Shown: in pieces, positions 16,656 through 26,822 of the stretch | Position numbering within the stretch: the first letter of the stretch is position 1 | How the letters are laid out: each line of letters starts with the position of its first letter | Assembly: GCF_003952165.1 (NCBI RefSeq) | Contig: NZ_RXFT01000009.1 | Span: 1-64,000 of the forward strand | Origin: Variovorax guangxiensis | GTDB taxonomy: Bacteria; Pseudomonadota; Gammaproteobacteria; Burkholderiales; Burkholderiaceae_C | Length of the DNA stretch: 64,000 nt | Reading direction: 5' to 3' | Notes under the pieces: generated by a model | Databases searched by the model: none | What the model saw: only the letters and a program-made list of their open reading frames with translations | Told to the model about the DNA's origin: nothing | Position numbers and translations under genes: made by a program

Positions 16656-17623
16656 CGGCGCTCACGTCCAGCCAACTGACCATCTACAGCATCGTTCTGC
16701 TGGCGCTGGGCCTGCTGGTGGGCGCCGCGGCGCTCATCGCGGCCGAGCTTCGCCGCACGCGCAGCGGGCAGGTCATCGGCCGGGCCATCAGGCAGGCGGC
16801 CGGAGCCGCCGATCCGGGCTCGAAGTCCGCCGTCGAACTCGCCGTGGATCAGGACGCCCCTCCCAAGCCCGAACTCGACCTGCCCTTCCACTGGCTGGAC
16901 TCGAAGCTCGGCCGTGCGCTGGTGGCGGACGAAGACCGCAACCTCATCGACCAGTGCGGCCTTCCTTCGAAGCGGTCGCAGCTCATCTTCCTGGTCACGC
17001 GGATCTCGCTTGCCTTCGTGCTCCCGCTGCTAGCCTATGTCTTCTGGAGCGGCGGGCATGTGCGCAGCACCGTCACCATCGTCCTCGCCACCGCGACCGC
17101 CGTCGGCTTCATGGCGCCCAAGTGGGTGCTCGGCCGCATCGCCGCCGGCCGGCGCGAGCGCGCGGCGCAGGAGCTGCCCCTGTTCATCGACTTGCTGCGG
17201 CTGTTGCAAGGCGTGGGTCTGAGCCTGGACCAGAGCCTGCAGATCATGGCGACCGACTTCCGCCATGTGCTGCGGGTGCTCGGCTTCGAGCTGGCCATTG
17301 CCAACGCGCAGTACAGCCAGGGCCGCACGCGCGAGCATTCCCTGCATCGCCTCGCAACGCTGCACAGGAACGAGAACATGCGCGGCCTCGTCTCGCTGCT
17401 GGTGCAGGTCGACAGACACGGTGGCGCGGTGCAGGAGCCGCTACGCATCTACAGCGACCGGTTGCGCGAAAGCCGCCGCTCCGAGATGAAGGAACGCATC
17501 GGAAAGATCACCGTGAAGATGACCGGCGTCATGGTGACCACGCTGCTGCCGGCACTGGTCATCGTCACCGCGGGGCCGGGCTTCATCGCGATATTCCGTT
17601 CACTGGGAGCCATCAGCAAATGA
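16652..17623 (+). CDS. tadC: Inner-membrane platform protein TadC
   Basis: This 323-aa protein carries a GspF-like domain. Membrane helices are visible at the N-terminus (IYSIVLLALGLLVGAAALIA), at about residues 110-150 and at the C-terminus (VTTLLPALVIVTAGPGFIAIF). The ATG at 16652 overlaps the tadB stop as ATGA, so translation is coupled. The much longer open frame upstream, through tadB, is a shadow. It pairs with TadB in the Flp pilus platform. Confidence 0.93.
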   Translation: MTALTSSQLTIYSIVLLALGLLVGAAALIAAELRRTRSGQVIGRAIRQAAGAADPGSKSAVELAVDQDAPPKPELDLPFHWLDSKLGRALVADEDRNLIDQCGLPSKRSQLIFLVTRISLAFVLPLLAYVFWSGGHVRSTVTIVLATATAVGFMAPKWVLGRIAAGRRERAAQELPLFIDLLRLLQGVGLSLDQSLQIMATDFRHVLRVLGFELAIANAQYSQGRTREHSLHRLATLHRNENMRGLVSLLVQVDRHGGAVQEPLRIYSDRLRESRRSEMKERIGKITVKMTGVMVTTLLPALVIVTAGPGFIAIFRSLGAISK

Positions 17624-18603
17624 CACCCTTCGACCTTCCCGGGCGCGCGGGTCTCTCCGACCGTCTGCTGGCCTGCGCCGCCGCAGTGGTGGCCGCCGTC
17701 GCCATCACCGGATGCGGCGCGCTCAAGGACCAGTACGCCGCGGCTGCCGATGCGCAGCAACGCGCTTCCGCCGAAGCAGCCGCCGACACCAAGGCAGGTG
17801 CATCCGTCGACACCAAGGCCACCTATCTCAAGCTCGTCGAGCAGATGCAGAAAGAAGGCCTGTGGTTCGCCTCGCTGGCGCATATCGATGCGCTGGAGCA
17901 GCGCTGGGGCATATCGCCCGAGTCGACCCGCATGCGCGCCGATGCGCTGCGCCAGACCGGACAGGCCGCTGCGAGCGAACAGGCCTACAAACGCCTCCTC
18001 GGCACGCCGCTCGAAAGCGCCGGCTACCGCGGCCTCGGCCTCCTGGCCGGCACGCGCGGCAGCTTCGCCGAAGCCGTGCAGTTGCTGAAGCAGGCCCAGC
18101 GACTGACGCCCACCGACGCAGCCCTGCTCAGCGACCTGGGCTATGCCAGCCTGCGCGCCGGACTGATCGACGAAGCCCGGTTGCCGCTGATGCAGGCGCT
18201 GCAGCTGCGCCCCGACAGCACCCAGGCCCAGTCGAATCTCGCGCTATATCTCGAAGTCACGGGCCAAAGCGAGCAGGCGGACAGGCTGATGGAAGCCAAT
18301 CGCATGTCCGTCGCGGCCCGAACGGCGGTGCGCGACGCCGCACAGCAACTGCGCGCCGGTAACACGGCGCCTCTCGCAGCAGCCCGTGCCACGCTGCCTC
18401 CAGCTGCCGCCGTACGCCCGCTTCCCGCTACCGCCGAGTCGCCGCGCGAAGACACGGCAATGCCGCAGCAGCAGCCGCTGATGCTGAAGGCCTCTCGTTG
18501 GTCCGGCAGCGGCGGCATCCGCACGGCCAGCCAGCTCAACCCCGCTGCCGCGGATGCCGCGGCTTCCATTTCGCCGACTCCGGCTTCACGAGGTACCCAA
18601 TGA
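17620..18603 (+). CDS. tadD: TPR lipoprotein, TadD-like pilotin
   Basis: The product is 327 aa. A signal with lipobox AITGC (Cys about 32) predicts an outer-membrane lipoprotein. TPR-like helices fill about residues 65-230 (LGTPLESAGYRGLGLLAGTRG, LLSDLGYASLRAGLIDEARL). A low-complexity Ala/Pro-rich C-terminus follows. TadD proteins help place the RcpA secretin in the outer membrane. The start overlaps the tadC stop (ATGA), and the next gene again overlaps its end. The low-complexity tail of about 90 residues is longer than expected for TadD. Confidence 0.88.
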   Translation: MTPFDLPGRAGLSDRLLACAAAVVAAVAITGCGALKDQYAAAADAQQRASAEAAADTKAGASVDTKATYLKLVEQMQKEGLWFASLAHIDALEQRWGISPESTRMRADALRQTGQAAASEQAYKRLLGTPLESAGYRGLGLLAGTRGSFAEAVQLLKQAQRLTPTDAALLSDLGYASLRAGLIDEARLPLMQALQLRPDSTQAQSNLALYLEVTGQSEQADRLMEANRMSVAARTAVRDAAQQLRAGNTAPLAAARATLPPAAAVRPLPATAESPREDTAMPQQQPLMLKASRWSGSGGIRTASQLNPAAADAAASISPTPASRGTQ

Positions 18604-19064
18604 AAAGAGAACAAGAACAGGCACGCGCCGTCCCCACGCACAGTCTGGCCATCCTGTCCGCATTCGGTATCGCAGCCGCGCTGATGACCTTCGTGCCCAC
18701 GGTAAAGGCACAGCAGCAAGCGCAGCCCGCACCTGCGAAGGCTCAGGAGCAGAAAGCCCCTGCTGCCGCCGGTGCCGCAGCCGCACCCGCGCCGATGCCC
18801 GCGCAGGCGCAGGGCCAGGAAGGAATGGACGAGGAGGACTACGTCATCTACGAGCCGCTGCAGGTGGGCGACGCAACGCATGATCTGTTCGCATGGCAGC
18901 GCGGCGGCGAGATTGCCTCCACAACGCCGCGGCCTATCGCCGGCAACGTTGCGAACCACAGCTACCAACGCTACCTGAAGAGCTTCGACTACCCGATTCC
19001 GGAGAGCATGGGCTCGATCGTCAAGCAGACGGCCGTTGGCGGCGGCAGCGGGCCGACGAAGTAG
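18600..19064 (+). CDS. DUF3613-type exported protein of the tad locus
   Basis: This 154-aa protein has an N-terminal signal (LAILSAFGIAAALMTFVPTVKA), an Ala/Gln/Pro-rich linker and a short C-terminal domain (QVGDATHDLFAWQR, then AGNVANHSYQRYLKSF). The C-terminal pattern matches the small DUF3613 family, which I recall as accompanying Burkholderiales tad clusters. The ATG overlaps the tadD stop (ATGA), so it is part of the operon. Its role in the pilus is unknown to me. A periplasmic accessory role is inferred from the signal and location. Confidence 0.8.
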   Translation: MKREQEQARAVPTHSLAILSAFGIAAALMTFVPTVKAQQQAQPAPAKAQEQKAPAAAGAAAAPAPMPAQAQGQEGMDEEDYVIYEPLQVGDATHDLFAWQRGGEIASTTPRPIAGNVANHSYQRYLKSFDYPIPESMGSIVKQTAVGGGSGPTK

Positions 19065-19105
19065 GCAGGCAAGGCGCCGACGCAAACGACACGACGGGCA
19101 TCGCC

Positions 19106-19585
19106 ATGGACACCCCCCTCCGACTTCGCAACCGCAACCGCGCGCACGCCCAGCGCGGCGCGTACGCGGTCGAGTTCGCCATGGTGTTCCTGATCTCCTT
19201 TTCCCTGCTGTACGGGGTCATCACCTACGGCATGCTGTTCGCGTTCCGCATGGGGCTGCAGAACGCCGCGGAAGACGGTGCCCGCGCGGCATTGCGCTAC
19301 CAGCCCACGATCGCGAAGCGTGCGGATCAGGCCAAGGCGACTGCAACGTCCAGCAGCAGCTGGATGCCGAGCAAAGTGGCTCCAGACGTCGAAGCAACAG
19401 TGTGCGAGGTGCTGACGAACAACTGCGCAAACCCCGCATGCACTACTTGGGATACACGATGCCAGATGATCGTGACCGTCACGGCCAACAATCTGCAGCA
19501 ATTGCTGCCACCCTTCCCCAGCTTTGCAATGCCTGACCAGATTGTCGGCAAGGCAAACATGCTCCTCGATGGGAGAGTTCCTTGA
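19106..19585 (+). CDS. tadE: TadE-family pseudopilin
   Basis: The product is 159 aa. The N-terminus RGAYAVEFAMVFLISFSLLYGVITYGMLF is the TadE-like signal with a conserved Glu (VEFAMVF) and one membrane helix. The exposed part contains four cysteines (VCEVLTNNCANPACTTWDTRC) that could form disulfides. I chose the ATG at 19106. The longer open frame upstream overlaps the DUF3613 gene. TadE-type pseudopilins are processed by TadV and are needed for pilus production. Its stop overlaps the next start. Confidence 0.88.
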   Translation: MDTPLRLRNRNRAHAQRGAYAVEFAMVFLISFSLLYGVITYGMLFAFRMGLQNAAEDGARAALRYQPTIAKRADQAKATATSSSSWMPSKVAPDVEATVCEVLTNNCANPACTTWDTRCQMIVTVTANNLQQLLPPFPSFAMPDQIVGKANMLLDGRVP

Positions 19586-20091
19586 CTACTGGTCGATATT
19601 CGAATAGCAAGAGGCGCCAGACTGCGGGTGGAATGCAGCGCGGCGTGGCCGCCATCGAGTTCGCGATGGTCTTTGTCATCCTGTTCAGCGTGCTGTATGC
19701 ACTGGCGACCTTCGGAGCGGTGTTTTACATGCAGCAGTCGATCACGCGGGCATCGGAAGAAGGGGCGCGGACTGTGGGCCTGCTTACGCCAGCACCAACT
19801 GCAGGCGATCAGCGCGTCAAGGATGCTGTGTACGACTCACTGGCCAACTCGATAGTGGTTCCCGCGTCGGCCAACACCAGCATTGCAGCGCGACGCAGTT
19901 GGATCATCGCCAACGTTCCGGTGGACGTGGCCCGCAGCACTCCGAGCAGCCCGGGAGCCTACATCCGCTATGTAGTCACCGTAAGGTACCCCTATAGCGC
20001 AAACCAGCTACTGCCCACGATTCCACTGGTGGAGCAATGGATGCCCGATCAATTGCAAAGCCGGACAACCGCCGCGCTTCAAGCGTCTTGA
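19582..20091 (+). CDS. TadE/TadF-family pseudopilin
   Basis: This 169-aa protein has the same TadE-like N-terminus (GVAAIEFAMVFVILFSVLYALATFGAVF) with a conserved Glu and one transmembrane helix. An extracytoplasmic domain ends in SRTTAALQAS. It starts at TTG 19582, overlapping the TGA of the previous gene, with GGGAGAG about 6 nt upstream. An ATG occurs only at residue 18, inside the basic leader. It probably fills the TadF role as the second minor pseudopilin. Confidence 0.86.
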   Translation: MTTGRYSNSKRRQTAGGMQRGVAAIEFAMVFVILFSVLYALATFGAVFYMQQSITRASEEGARTVGLLTPAPTAGDQRVKDAVYDSLANSIVVPASANTSIAARRSWIIANVPVDVARSTPSSPGAYIRYVVTVRYPYSANQLLPTIPLVEQWMPDQLQSRTTAALQAS

Positions 20092-20105
20092 AGGGCATCT
20101 TCGAC

Positions 20106-22244
20106 ATGAACGCTGCATTTCGGAAGCACCCTCGCCACAGGCGAATTCGTGGTTCGGTCCTCATCAACACGGCAATCGCGATGAGCTTGATCGTCATCAC
20201 GCTGATCGGTACCGAGATCGGCTTCATGTACTTCATGAAGCGGGAATTTCAGAAGACGGCGGACCTTGCCGCGCTGGCGGGTGCACAGCAGATCCGCAGC
20301 GGCTGCACCGCAGCGAGTACCGCGGCGCAATCGAACGCAAACGGCACCTCGGCAAGCGATACGGCACGCAATATGCCTATTGGTTTCTCGCTGGCCGCAA
20401 GTGAAGTGCAATGCGGCTATTGGGACAGGGCCACCAGCTTCCAGTCTCCCGCGACCTCCGGCACTCCGAATGCAGTACGTGTGAGCTTTCAGAAGGAGAC
20501 TGTGAAACTTCTGCCTTTCTTCGACGGCAATCGCATCATCAGCGTCAGTGCCGTGGCAGCACTAAGTGCTCCACTTGCTTCATTTTCCATCGGCACCAAG
20601 CTCGTCGAGATCAGCGGCGATTCACTGCTGGGACGGGCGCTCAAAGGCATCGGCCTCAATCTCTCCGGCTCGTTGGTTGGCTATGACGGTCTTGCCCAAC
20701 TGAAAGTGACACCGACTGGCTTGTTAGAAAAACTGGGAATACCAGTCAATGCAGACATCACCGTAGGGGAGTTGAATGCACTTCTCAACGCAAAGACCGT
20801 CACGCTCGCCCAGTTATTGGACGCAACGGTACAAGCGGCAGGTGCTGGAAACGACTTGTTGGCGAGCAACATCCTGTTGCTAAACGCGATCCAGGCCAAG
20901 CTGGGTCTCTCAGGATTGACTGTTCCCCTGGGATCCCTGCTACAAATCACAGCACCCGATGGCCCGGCGGGCGCAGCATTGAATGTGGGAATCAATGCAC
21001 TCGATATTCTTTCTACCGGCATCGGTATCGCCACGCAAAAACACGCCATCGCGATCAACGACTTGAGCGCAGCAAATCTCATCAAGTCCCGGGTTGCACT
21101 GATCGAGCCGCCCTCAATCGCGGTAGGCGGCGTCGGAGCGACTGCGTACACCGGGCAGCTGAGAACCTATGTCCAGATCGATACAGGCAATCTCCCCATC
21201 GTGGGCAGCCTTGTGCGGCTGAAATTGCCGATCATGATTGACGCAATCAACGGCAAGGGAACTCTCACGCAGATGTGCACGCCCGAGTTGAGAACACCAG
21301 CAGGCGTCGATCGTGCACGCATCGACGTGCAAGCATCGATTCTCAAGGTCTGCGTAGGTAAGCCGGGAGCTGATCCCGCGAAGGAAGATGAGATTTTCTC
21401 AACCAGCGCCAGCTGCGAAACCAATCTTCAGAACGAGCAGTTGCTGAACGTGGGGCTCCTTGGCATCAATTTGGTTTCGCTCAACACTCAACTCAAGATC
21501 GATGCGTTGCCACTTCCGCCGAACTCCGCCGTGACATTGGCACAGTCCGAGACCGGCACGCTGGGCAACGATCTGCTAATTGGAACGACCGTTTCGAATA
21601 TCACCAATGCCTTGCTGGCATCACTCTTGGCAAATTCACTAAGCCAATCAGCGCCCCTGACCGATGCACAGCGCCAGGCCATGGCGACGGATCTTTGGGG
21701 AACACCTCCTTGCGGTGCGAACGACAGTGCTTGCCGGAAAGCACGACTGACAACGGTCAACAACAGGATCACAACAGCGGCCAACGGTCTCGGCGGTTTT
21801 CTCGGCAACTTGGGCACAGACACAGTGAGCATCTTGAACCAGCTGCTGACACTGGATGTCGCCGGTCTTATTTCTGGAATCCTCAATTTGGTGGGTGGCC
21901 TTCTCAACAATGTAGGAGACGTACTAAACGGCATCCTTGGTGGCCTCCTAGGCAATACATGCACAGGAGGAGGCCTACTCGGCGGCTATGGCTCGGATGC
22001 CGGATGCATCAGCAAGATCGCGGACAGCTTGAAGAATTCGTCCAGCAGCGGAAGCGGGTCGACACCGAATGCAGTTACCTCCCTAGTTGGCTTCTTGCTT
22101 CAACTGTTGCAGCCGATTCTTGACGCCCTAGGCACCCAAATACTCACTCCTCTACTGCAGAACGTCCTCGGACTTCACCTGGGTCAAGTAGACGTCAATC
22201 TCCGTACTCTGGATTGCAATGCCGCACCATCGCTCGTCTATTGA
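20106..22244 (+). CDS. tadG: TadG-like pilus-associated protein, long form
   Basis: The 712-aa product begins with a TadG-like membrane anchor (VLINTAIAMSLIVITLIGTEIGFMYF, then KREFQKTADLAALAGAQQI). The rest is an extracytoplasmic region rich in short Leu/Gly/Asn blocks, most obvious near residues 590-640 (LVGGLLNNVGDVLNGILGG). Cysteine pairs recur. I chose ATG 20106, with AAGGG about 10 nt upstream. A TTG at 20088 overlapping the previous stop is the alternative. Codon use appears less GC-biased than in tadA-C. No recognisable von Willebrand domain is visible, unlike in some TadG proteins. Confidence 0.82.
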   Translation: MNAAFRKHPRHRRIRGSVLINTAIAMSLIVITLIGTEIGFMYFMKREFQKTADLAALAGAQQIRSGCTAASTAAQSNANGTSASDTARNMPIGFSLAASEVQCGYWDRATSFQSPATSGTPNAVRVSFQKETVKLLPFFDGNRIISVSAVAALSAPLASFSIGTKLVEISGDSLLGRALKGIGLNLSGSLVGYDGLAQLKVTPTGLLEKLGIPVNADITVGELNALLNAKTVTLAQLLDATVQAAGAGNDLLASNILLLNAIQAKLGLSGLTVPLGSLLQITAPDGPAGAALNVGINALDILSTGIGIATQKHAIAINDLSAANLIKSRVALIEPPSIAVGGVGATAYTGQLRTYVQIDTGNLPIVGSLVRLKLPIMIDAINGKGTLTQMCTPELRTPAGVDRARIDVQASILKVCVGKPGADPAKEDEIFSTSASCETNLQNEQLLNVGLLGINLVSLNTQLKIDALPLPPNSAVTLAQSETGTLGNDLLIGTTVSNITNALLASLLANSLSQSAPLTDAQRQAMATDLWGTPPCGANDSACRKARLTTVNNRITTAANGLGGFLGNLGTDTVSILNQLLTLDVAGLISGILNLVGGLLNNVGDVLNGILGGLLGNTCTGGGLLGGYGSDAGCISKIADSLKNSSSSGSGSTPNAVTSLVGFLLQLLQPILDALGTQILTPLLQNVLGLHLGQVDVNLRTLDCNAAPSLVY

Positions 22245-22289
22245 GTTGCCCCAATCTGCAGACCTAAGCGCCGACCAATTCAAGCGTTC

Positions 22290-23717
<1,428 letters not shown>

Positions 23718-23740
23718 GCTCTCCCCCAGGCAAGGCTTGG

Positions 23741-23835
23741 CTCGCCCCCAGGCTGCGCGGCACTTCGTGTCCGCTTCGCCAACCCCCTTCCGGGGGCAAC
23801 ACCTGAGGCCCGGCAGAGCCGGTTCCTCGGTGTTC
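23741..23835 (-). repeat. Dispersed intergenic repeat, about 95 bp, copy C (inverted)
   Basis: On the minus strand this reads GAACACCGAGGAACCGGCT, GCCGGGCC, CAGGTGTTGCCCCCGG, AGGGGGTTGGCG, CACGAAGTGC, CCTGGGGGCGAG. It matches copies A (4764-4855) and B (5536-5627) block for block. It fills the convergent gap between the sigma-54 regulator and the TolC-family gene. Confidence 0.85.
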
Positions 23836-23857
23836 CCGAATTGGCTTCGCTTCGCCT

Positions 23858-25459
23858 TTATGGGATCGAGAGGCGTTGGGCTTTGCGCAGGGCCGGTGGG
23901 GCGCCGGCGGCGCCGGTGGCGCGTTCGGCCACTACCGGTTCGCTTGCGCAGGCGGTGTTGCTCGAGATGCACAGCTTCGCGAGCAGCCCGTCCTCGGTGA
24001 GCACCTGGCGGCTGGGGGCGCCGAAGAGGCGGTCGATCCAGTTGTTGGGGCCGTTGGGGTCGATGCGCAGTTCGCCGGTGGTGCGCGCCAGGCGCAGCTC
24101 GGAGATGCGCAGGTCGAAGACGCCGTCGACGTAGTCGAACAGCAGCGTGTAGTAGTCGAGCTGGGCGTCGAGCACCTTGGGCAGGGTCTCGCGGCCGAAC
24201 TCCATCAGGCGGCGGCGGCCGCGGAAGGCCTGGCCGGCGGTGCTGACGGCTTCCATCAGCTGCTTCTCGCGCTCGCGGCCGGAGACGGTGCGCGACCACG
24301 ATGCCGACGTGAGCTCGAACAGGTTGAGCTTCACGCCCTCGAGCTTGGCTTCCTGGTTGGCGACTTCGGCCAGCGCCGACTTCATGCGCAACTGGCGGTC
24401 GAAGCCGTTGCCGAAGTTCCAGTTGAGTTCGAAGGCGGCGCGCGTCGGGTCCTGCGGAGAAACGCCGCGCGGGTCGCGGCTCTTCACGAGCACGGCGTCG
24501 AGCGTGGGGTAGAGGCTCGCATCCTGCTGGTCGGCCAGCGCCCTCGCCCGCTCGATGCGGCCCAGCGCCTCGGCGATCTCGGTGCTGCGCGACTCGGCGC
24601 GGCGCAGCGCCTCTTCCTGCGAGCCGATGCGCCACTGCACCGGCGCCGCGAGCACCGGCAGCGATTCGGCGTTCGGCGAGAACTTGAAGTAGTTGCGGAA
24701 CTTGGCCATCGCCTCGTCGCGCTGCGCCTCGAAGTCGGACTCGCGCGCGGCCACCAGCGCACGGCGCGAGGCCGCCATGTTCAGGTCGTTGTCGCCGCTC
24801 ACGCCCAGCGCCACGCGGCGGGCCTCGGCCTTCGAGAGTTCGGCCACCACCTCGGTGGCCTTGTGCGCGATCTGCTTCTTGAGGTCGAAGCGCTGCACCT
24901 GCAGGTAGGCGGTGAGCGCGTCCAGCACCACCTTCTGCGAGGTGGTGACGACGGCCTCGTCGTCGGCCTGGTTGCCGGCTTCGGCGGCGCGCTGGGCGGC
25001 GCTCATGGCGCCGCCGTCGATCAGGCTCACGCGGGCTTCGGCTGTCAGCACCGTGTAGCTCTGCGTCTTGGCGTTGGCCGCGCCGCTGTTGTAGTTGCCC
25101 GATGAGGTGCCGACCTTGAACTTCGGGTAGCGCGCCTGCTTGGCGGCGTCCACGCCGTAGCTGCTGGTGTTGGCGGCCGCCTGCATGGTCTGCACTTCGG
25201 GGTAGTCCTGCGACAGCGCGATCAGCGCCTGCTTCACCTGCTGCGCGTAGCTGGCGGCGCCGAGCGAAGGCGGCGACAGCCTGCGCGCGACCGTGAGCCT
25301 GGCGGCGCTTTCCATCTCCTGCTGCTGCAGCAGGTGCTCCGGCAGCGGCTGTTGCCGCTCCTGCGCGTACGCAGGCGGCAGCGCGAAGCCCGCGCACAGC
25401 GCCGCGCAGACGGCGCCGGTGCCAACGCGGCGCAGATCGACCGGTTTGCGGTACTTCAT
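23858..25459 (-). CDS. TolC-family outer-membrane protein of a type I secretion system
   Basis: The product is 533 aa. It has a signal peptide (AVCAALCAGFALPPAYA) and two TolC-like helical repeats with long coiled-coil segments. Recognisable blocks are FELNWNFGNGFDRQ and DAQLDYYTLLFDYVDGVFDLRISELRL. The start at 25459 overlaps the stop of the HlyD gene by 4 nt (ATGA), so it is coupled. It would provide the outer-membrane duct for the ABC/HlyD pair. The C-terminal 60 residues past the second repeat are Ala-rich and not typical of TolC. Confidence 0.9.
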   Translation of the reverse strand: MKYRKPVDLRRVGTGAVCAALCAGFALPPAYAQERQQPLPEHLLQQQEMESAARLTVARRLSPPSLGAASYAQQVKQALIALSQDYPEVQTMQAAANTSSYGVDAAKQARYPKFKVGTSSGNYNSGAANAKTQSYTVLTAEARVSLIDGGAMSAAQRAAEAGNQADDEAVVTTSQKVVLDALTAYLQVQRFDLKKQIAHKATEVVAELSKAEARRVALGVSGDNDLNMAASRRALVAARESDFEAQRDEAMAKFRNYFKFSPNAESLPVLAAPVQWRIGSQEEALRRAESRSTEIAEALGRIERARALADQQDASLYPTLDAVLVKSRDPRGVSPQDPTRAAFELNWNFGNGFDRQLRMKSALAEVANQEAKLEGVKLNLFELTSASWSRTVSGREREKQLMEAVSTAGQAFRGRRRLMEFGRETLPKVLDAQLDYYTLLFDYVDGVFDLRISELRLARTTGELRIDPNGPNNWIDRLFGAPSRQVLTEDGLLAKLCISSNTACASEPVVAERATGAAGAPPALRKAQRLSIP

Positions 25460-26772
25460 GGTTCGCGGAAAGCTTCGCGGCGAAGCTTGAGCACAGGTCG
25501 CAGGATGTACCAGATGAACGGGTCGGTGCCCACGCGCAGGTCCACTTCGGACTCCATGCCGGCGGTGATGCGGTTCTCGACGCGGCCCACGTGCGACTGC
25601 GACATGCTGATGAGCAGCCGGTAGTAGGGCGCGCCGTTGGAGATGGCGGGGTCGCGGTCGGCGTCGGCCGCCACCAGCCTGACCTTGCCGTCGACCGCGC
25701 CGTAGCGCAGGTAGTCGTAGGCGGTGATCTTCACGCGCGCCTCCTGGCCCACTTCGATGAAGCCGCGGTCGTTGGGGTTGAGCCGCGCCTCGACCATGAT
25801 CTCGTCCTCGTCGGGCACCACTTCGAGAATCGATTCGCCCGGCTTCACCACCCACCCCGGGCTGGAGTTGCGCAGCCCCTTCACGATGCCGTCGGAAGGC
25901 GCCTTCACCACGGTGCGCGAGCGCTGCGTGCGCGCACGCGCCAGGTCTTCGCTCAGGCTCGCGAACTGGCGCTCGACGGTGGCCAGTTCGTCCGACGCGC
26001 GGCGGCGGAAGCGCCCCTCGGCCTCCGCCATCTTGGCCTGCGCCTCGGTGATGGAGGCGTTGGCGGAAACCACGCCCTGGCGCGCCACCGCGAGTTCGCT
26101 GCGCACGCTCTCGGCCTGGCGGCGCTTCTCCAGCACTTCGACCTGGCCCACCAGCTTCTCGCTGAGCAGCTGTTCGGAAATTTCCAGCTCCTTCTGCATC
26201 AGCGCGAGCCGGTCGCTCAGGCCCTTGACCTTGGCCTCCTGCTCCAGCTTCTTGCTGCGCGCCTGCTCCAGGCCCGACACCGCGCCGGCCATCACGCCGC
26301 GCTGCTCGAGCGCGCGCGCCTGGTAGGCGCCGGTCTCGCCTTCGAACACGCCCTCGTCGATGTCGGTCGCGAAGGACTGCCGCGTGAGCGGCTGGCCGCG
26401 GCTCTCGGCCATGAGCCGCACGCGCGTGGCCTGCGTGGCGGCATAACGGGCAGTCAGCTCCTCGAGGTTGAGGCCGCTGCCGCCCAGGTCGATCTCGACC
26501 AGCGACTGGCCCTGCTTGACCTTCTCGCCCTCCTTCACCAGCACGTTGCTGACGATGCCGCCTTCCAGATGCTGGATGGATTTGACGCGGTCCGAGGGGA
26601 TCACGCGGCCCGGCGCGACCACCACGGTCTCCATCGGAAAGCCGAGGCCGACCAGCGCGAGCACGGCGATGGCGCCGCCGATGATCCACTGTCGCCGCCT
26701 TCCCTGCGGCGAGGTCTGGGCCGCGCGCTTCTCGTTCTCGTCCTGAAGAATCTGCGGCAGGTCTGATTTCAA
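25456..26772 (-). CDS. HlyD-family membrane fusion protein of type I secretion
   Basis: This 438-aa protein has a cytoplasmic N-terminal tail, one membrane helix (WIIGGAIAVLALVGLGF), a biotinyl-lipoyl-like domain and a long coiled coil at about residues 110-270. The C-terminus carries the HlyD pattern (ARVKITAYDYLRYGAVDGKV, then GMESEVDLRVGTDPFIWYIL). It links the inner-membrane ABC protein to the TolC-like duct. It lies 50 bp after the ABC gene and overlaps the TolC gene. Confidence 0.93.
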   Translation of the reverse strand: MKSDLPQILQDENEKRAAQTSPQGRRRQWIIGGAIAVLALVGLGFPMETVVVAPGRVIPSDRVKSIQHLEGGIVSNVLVKEGEKVKQGQSLVEIDLGGSGLNLEELTARYAATQATRVRLMAESRGQPLTRQSFATDIDEGVFEGETGAYQARALEQRGVMAGAVSGLEQARSKKLEQEAKVKGLSDRLALMQKELEISEQLLSEKLVGQVEVLEKRRQAESVRSELAVARQGVVSANASITEAQAKMAEAEGRFRRRASDELATVERQFASLSEDLARARTQRSRTVVKAPSDGIVKGLRNSSPGWVVKPGESILEVVPDEDEIMVEARLNPNDRGFIEVGQEARVKITAYDYLRYGAVDGKVRLVAADADRDPAISNGAPYYRLLISMSQSHVGRVENRITAGMESEVDLRVGTDPFIWYILRPVLKLRREAFREP

Positions 26773-26822
26773 GTCGCGTCCCCGATCACTCTTCGTTCGT
26801 CACTCATCACATCGCCAGTCGA

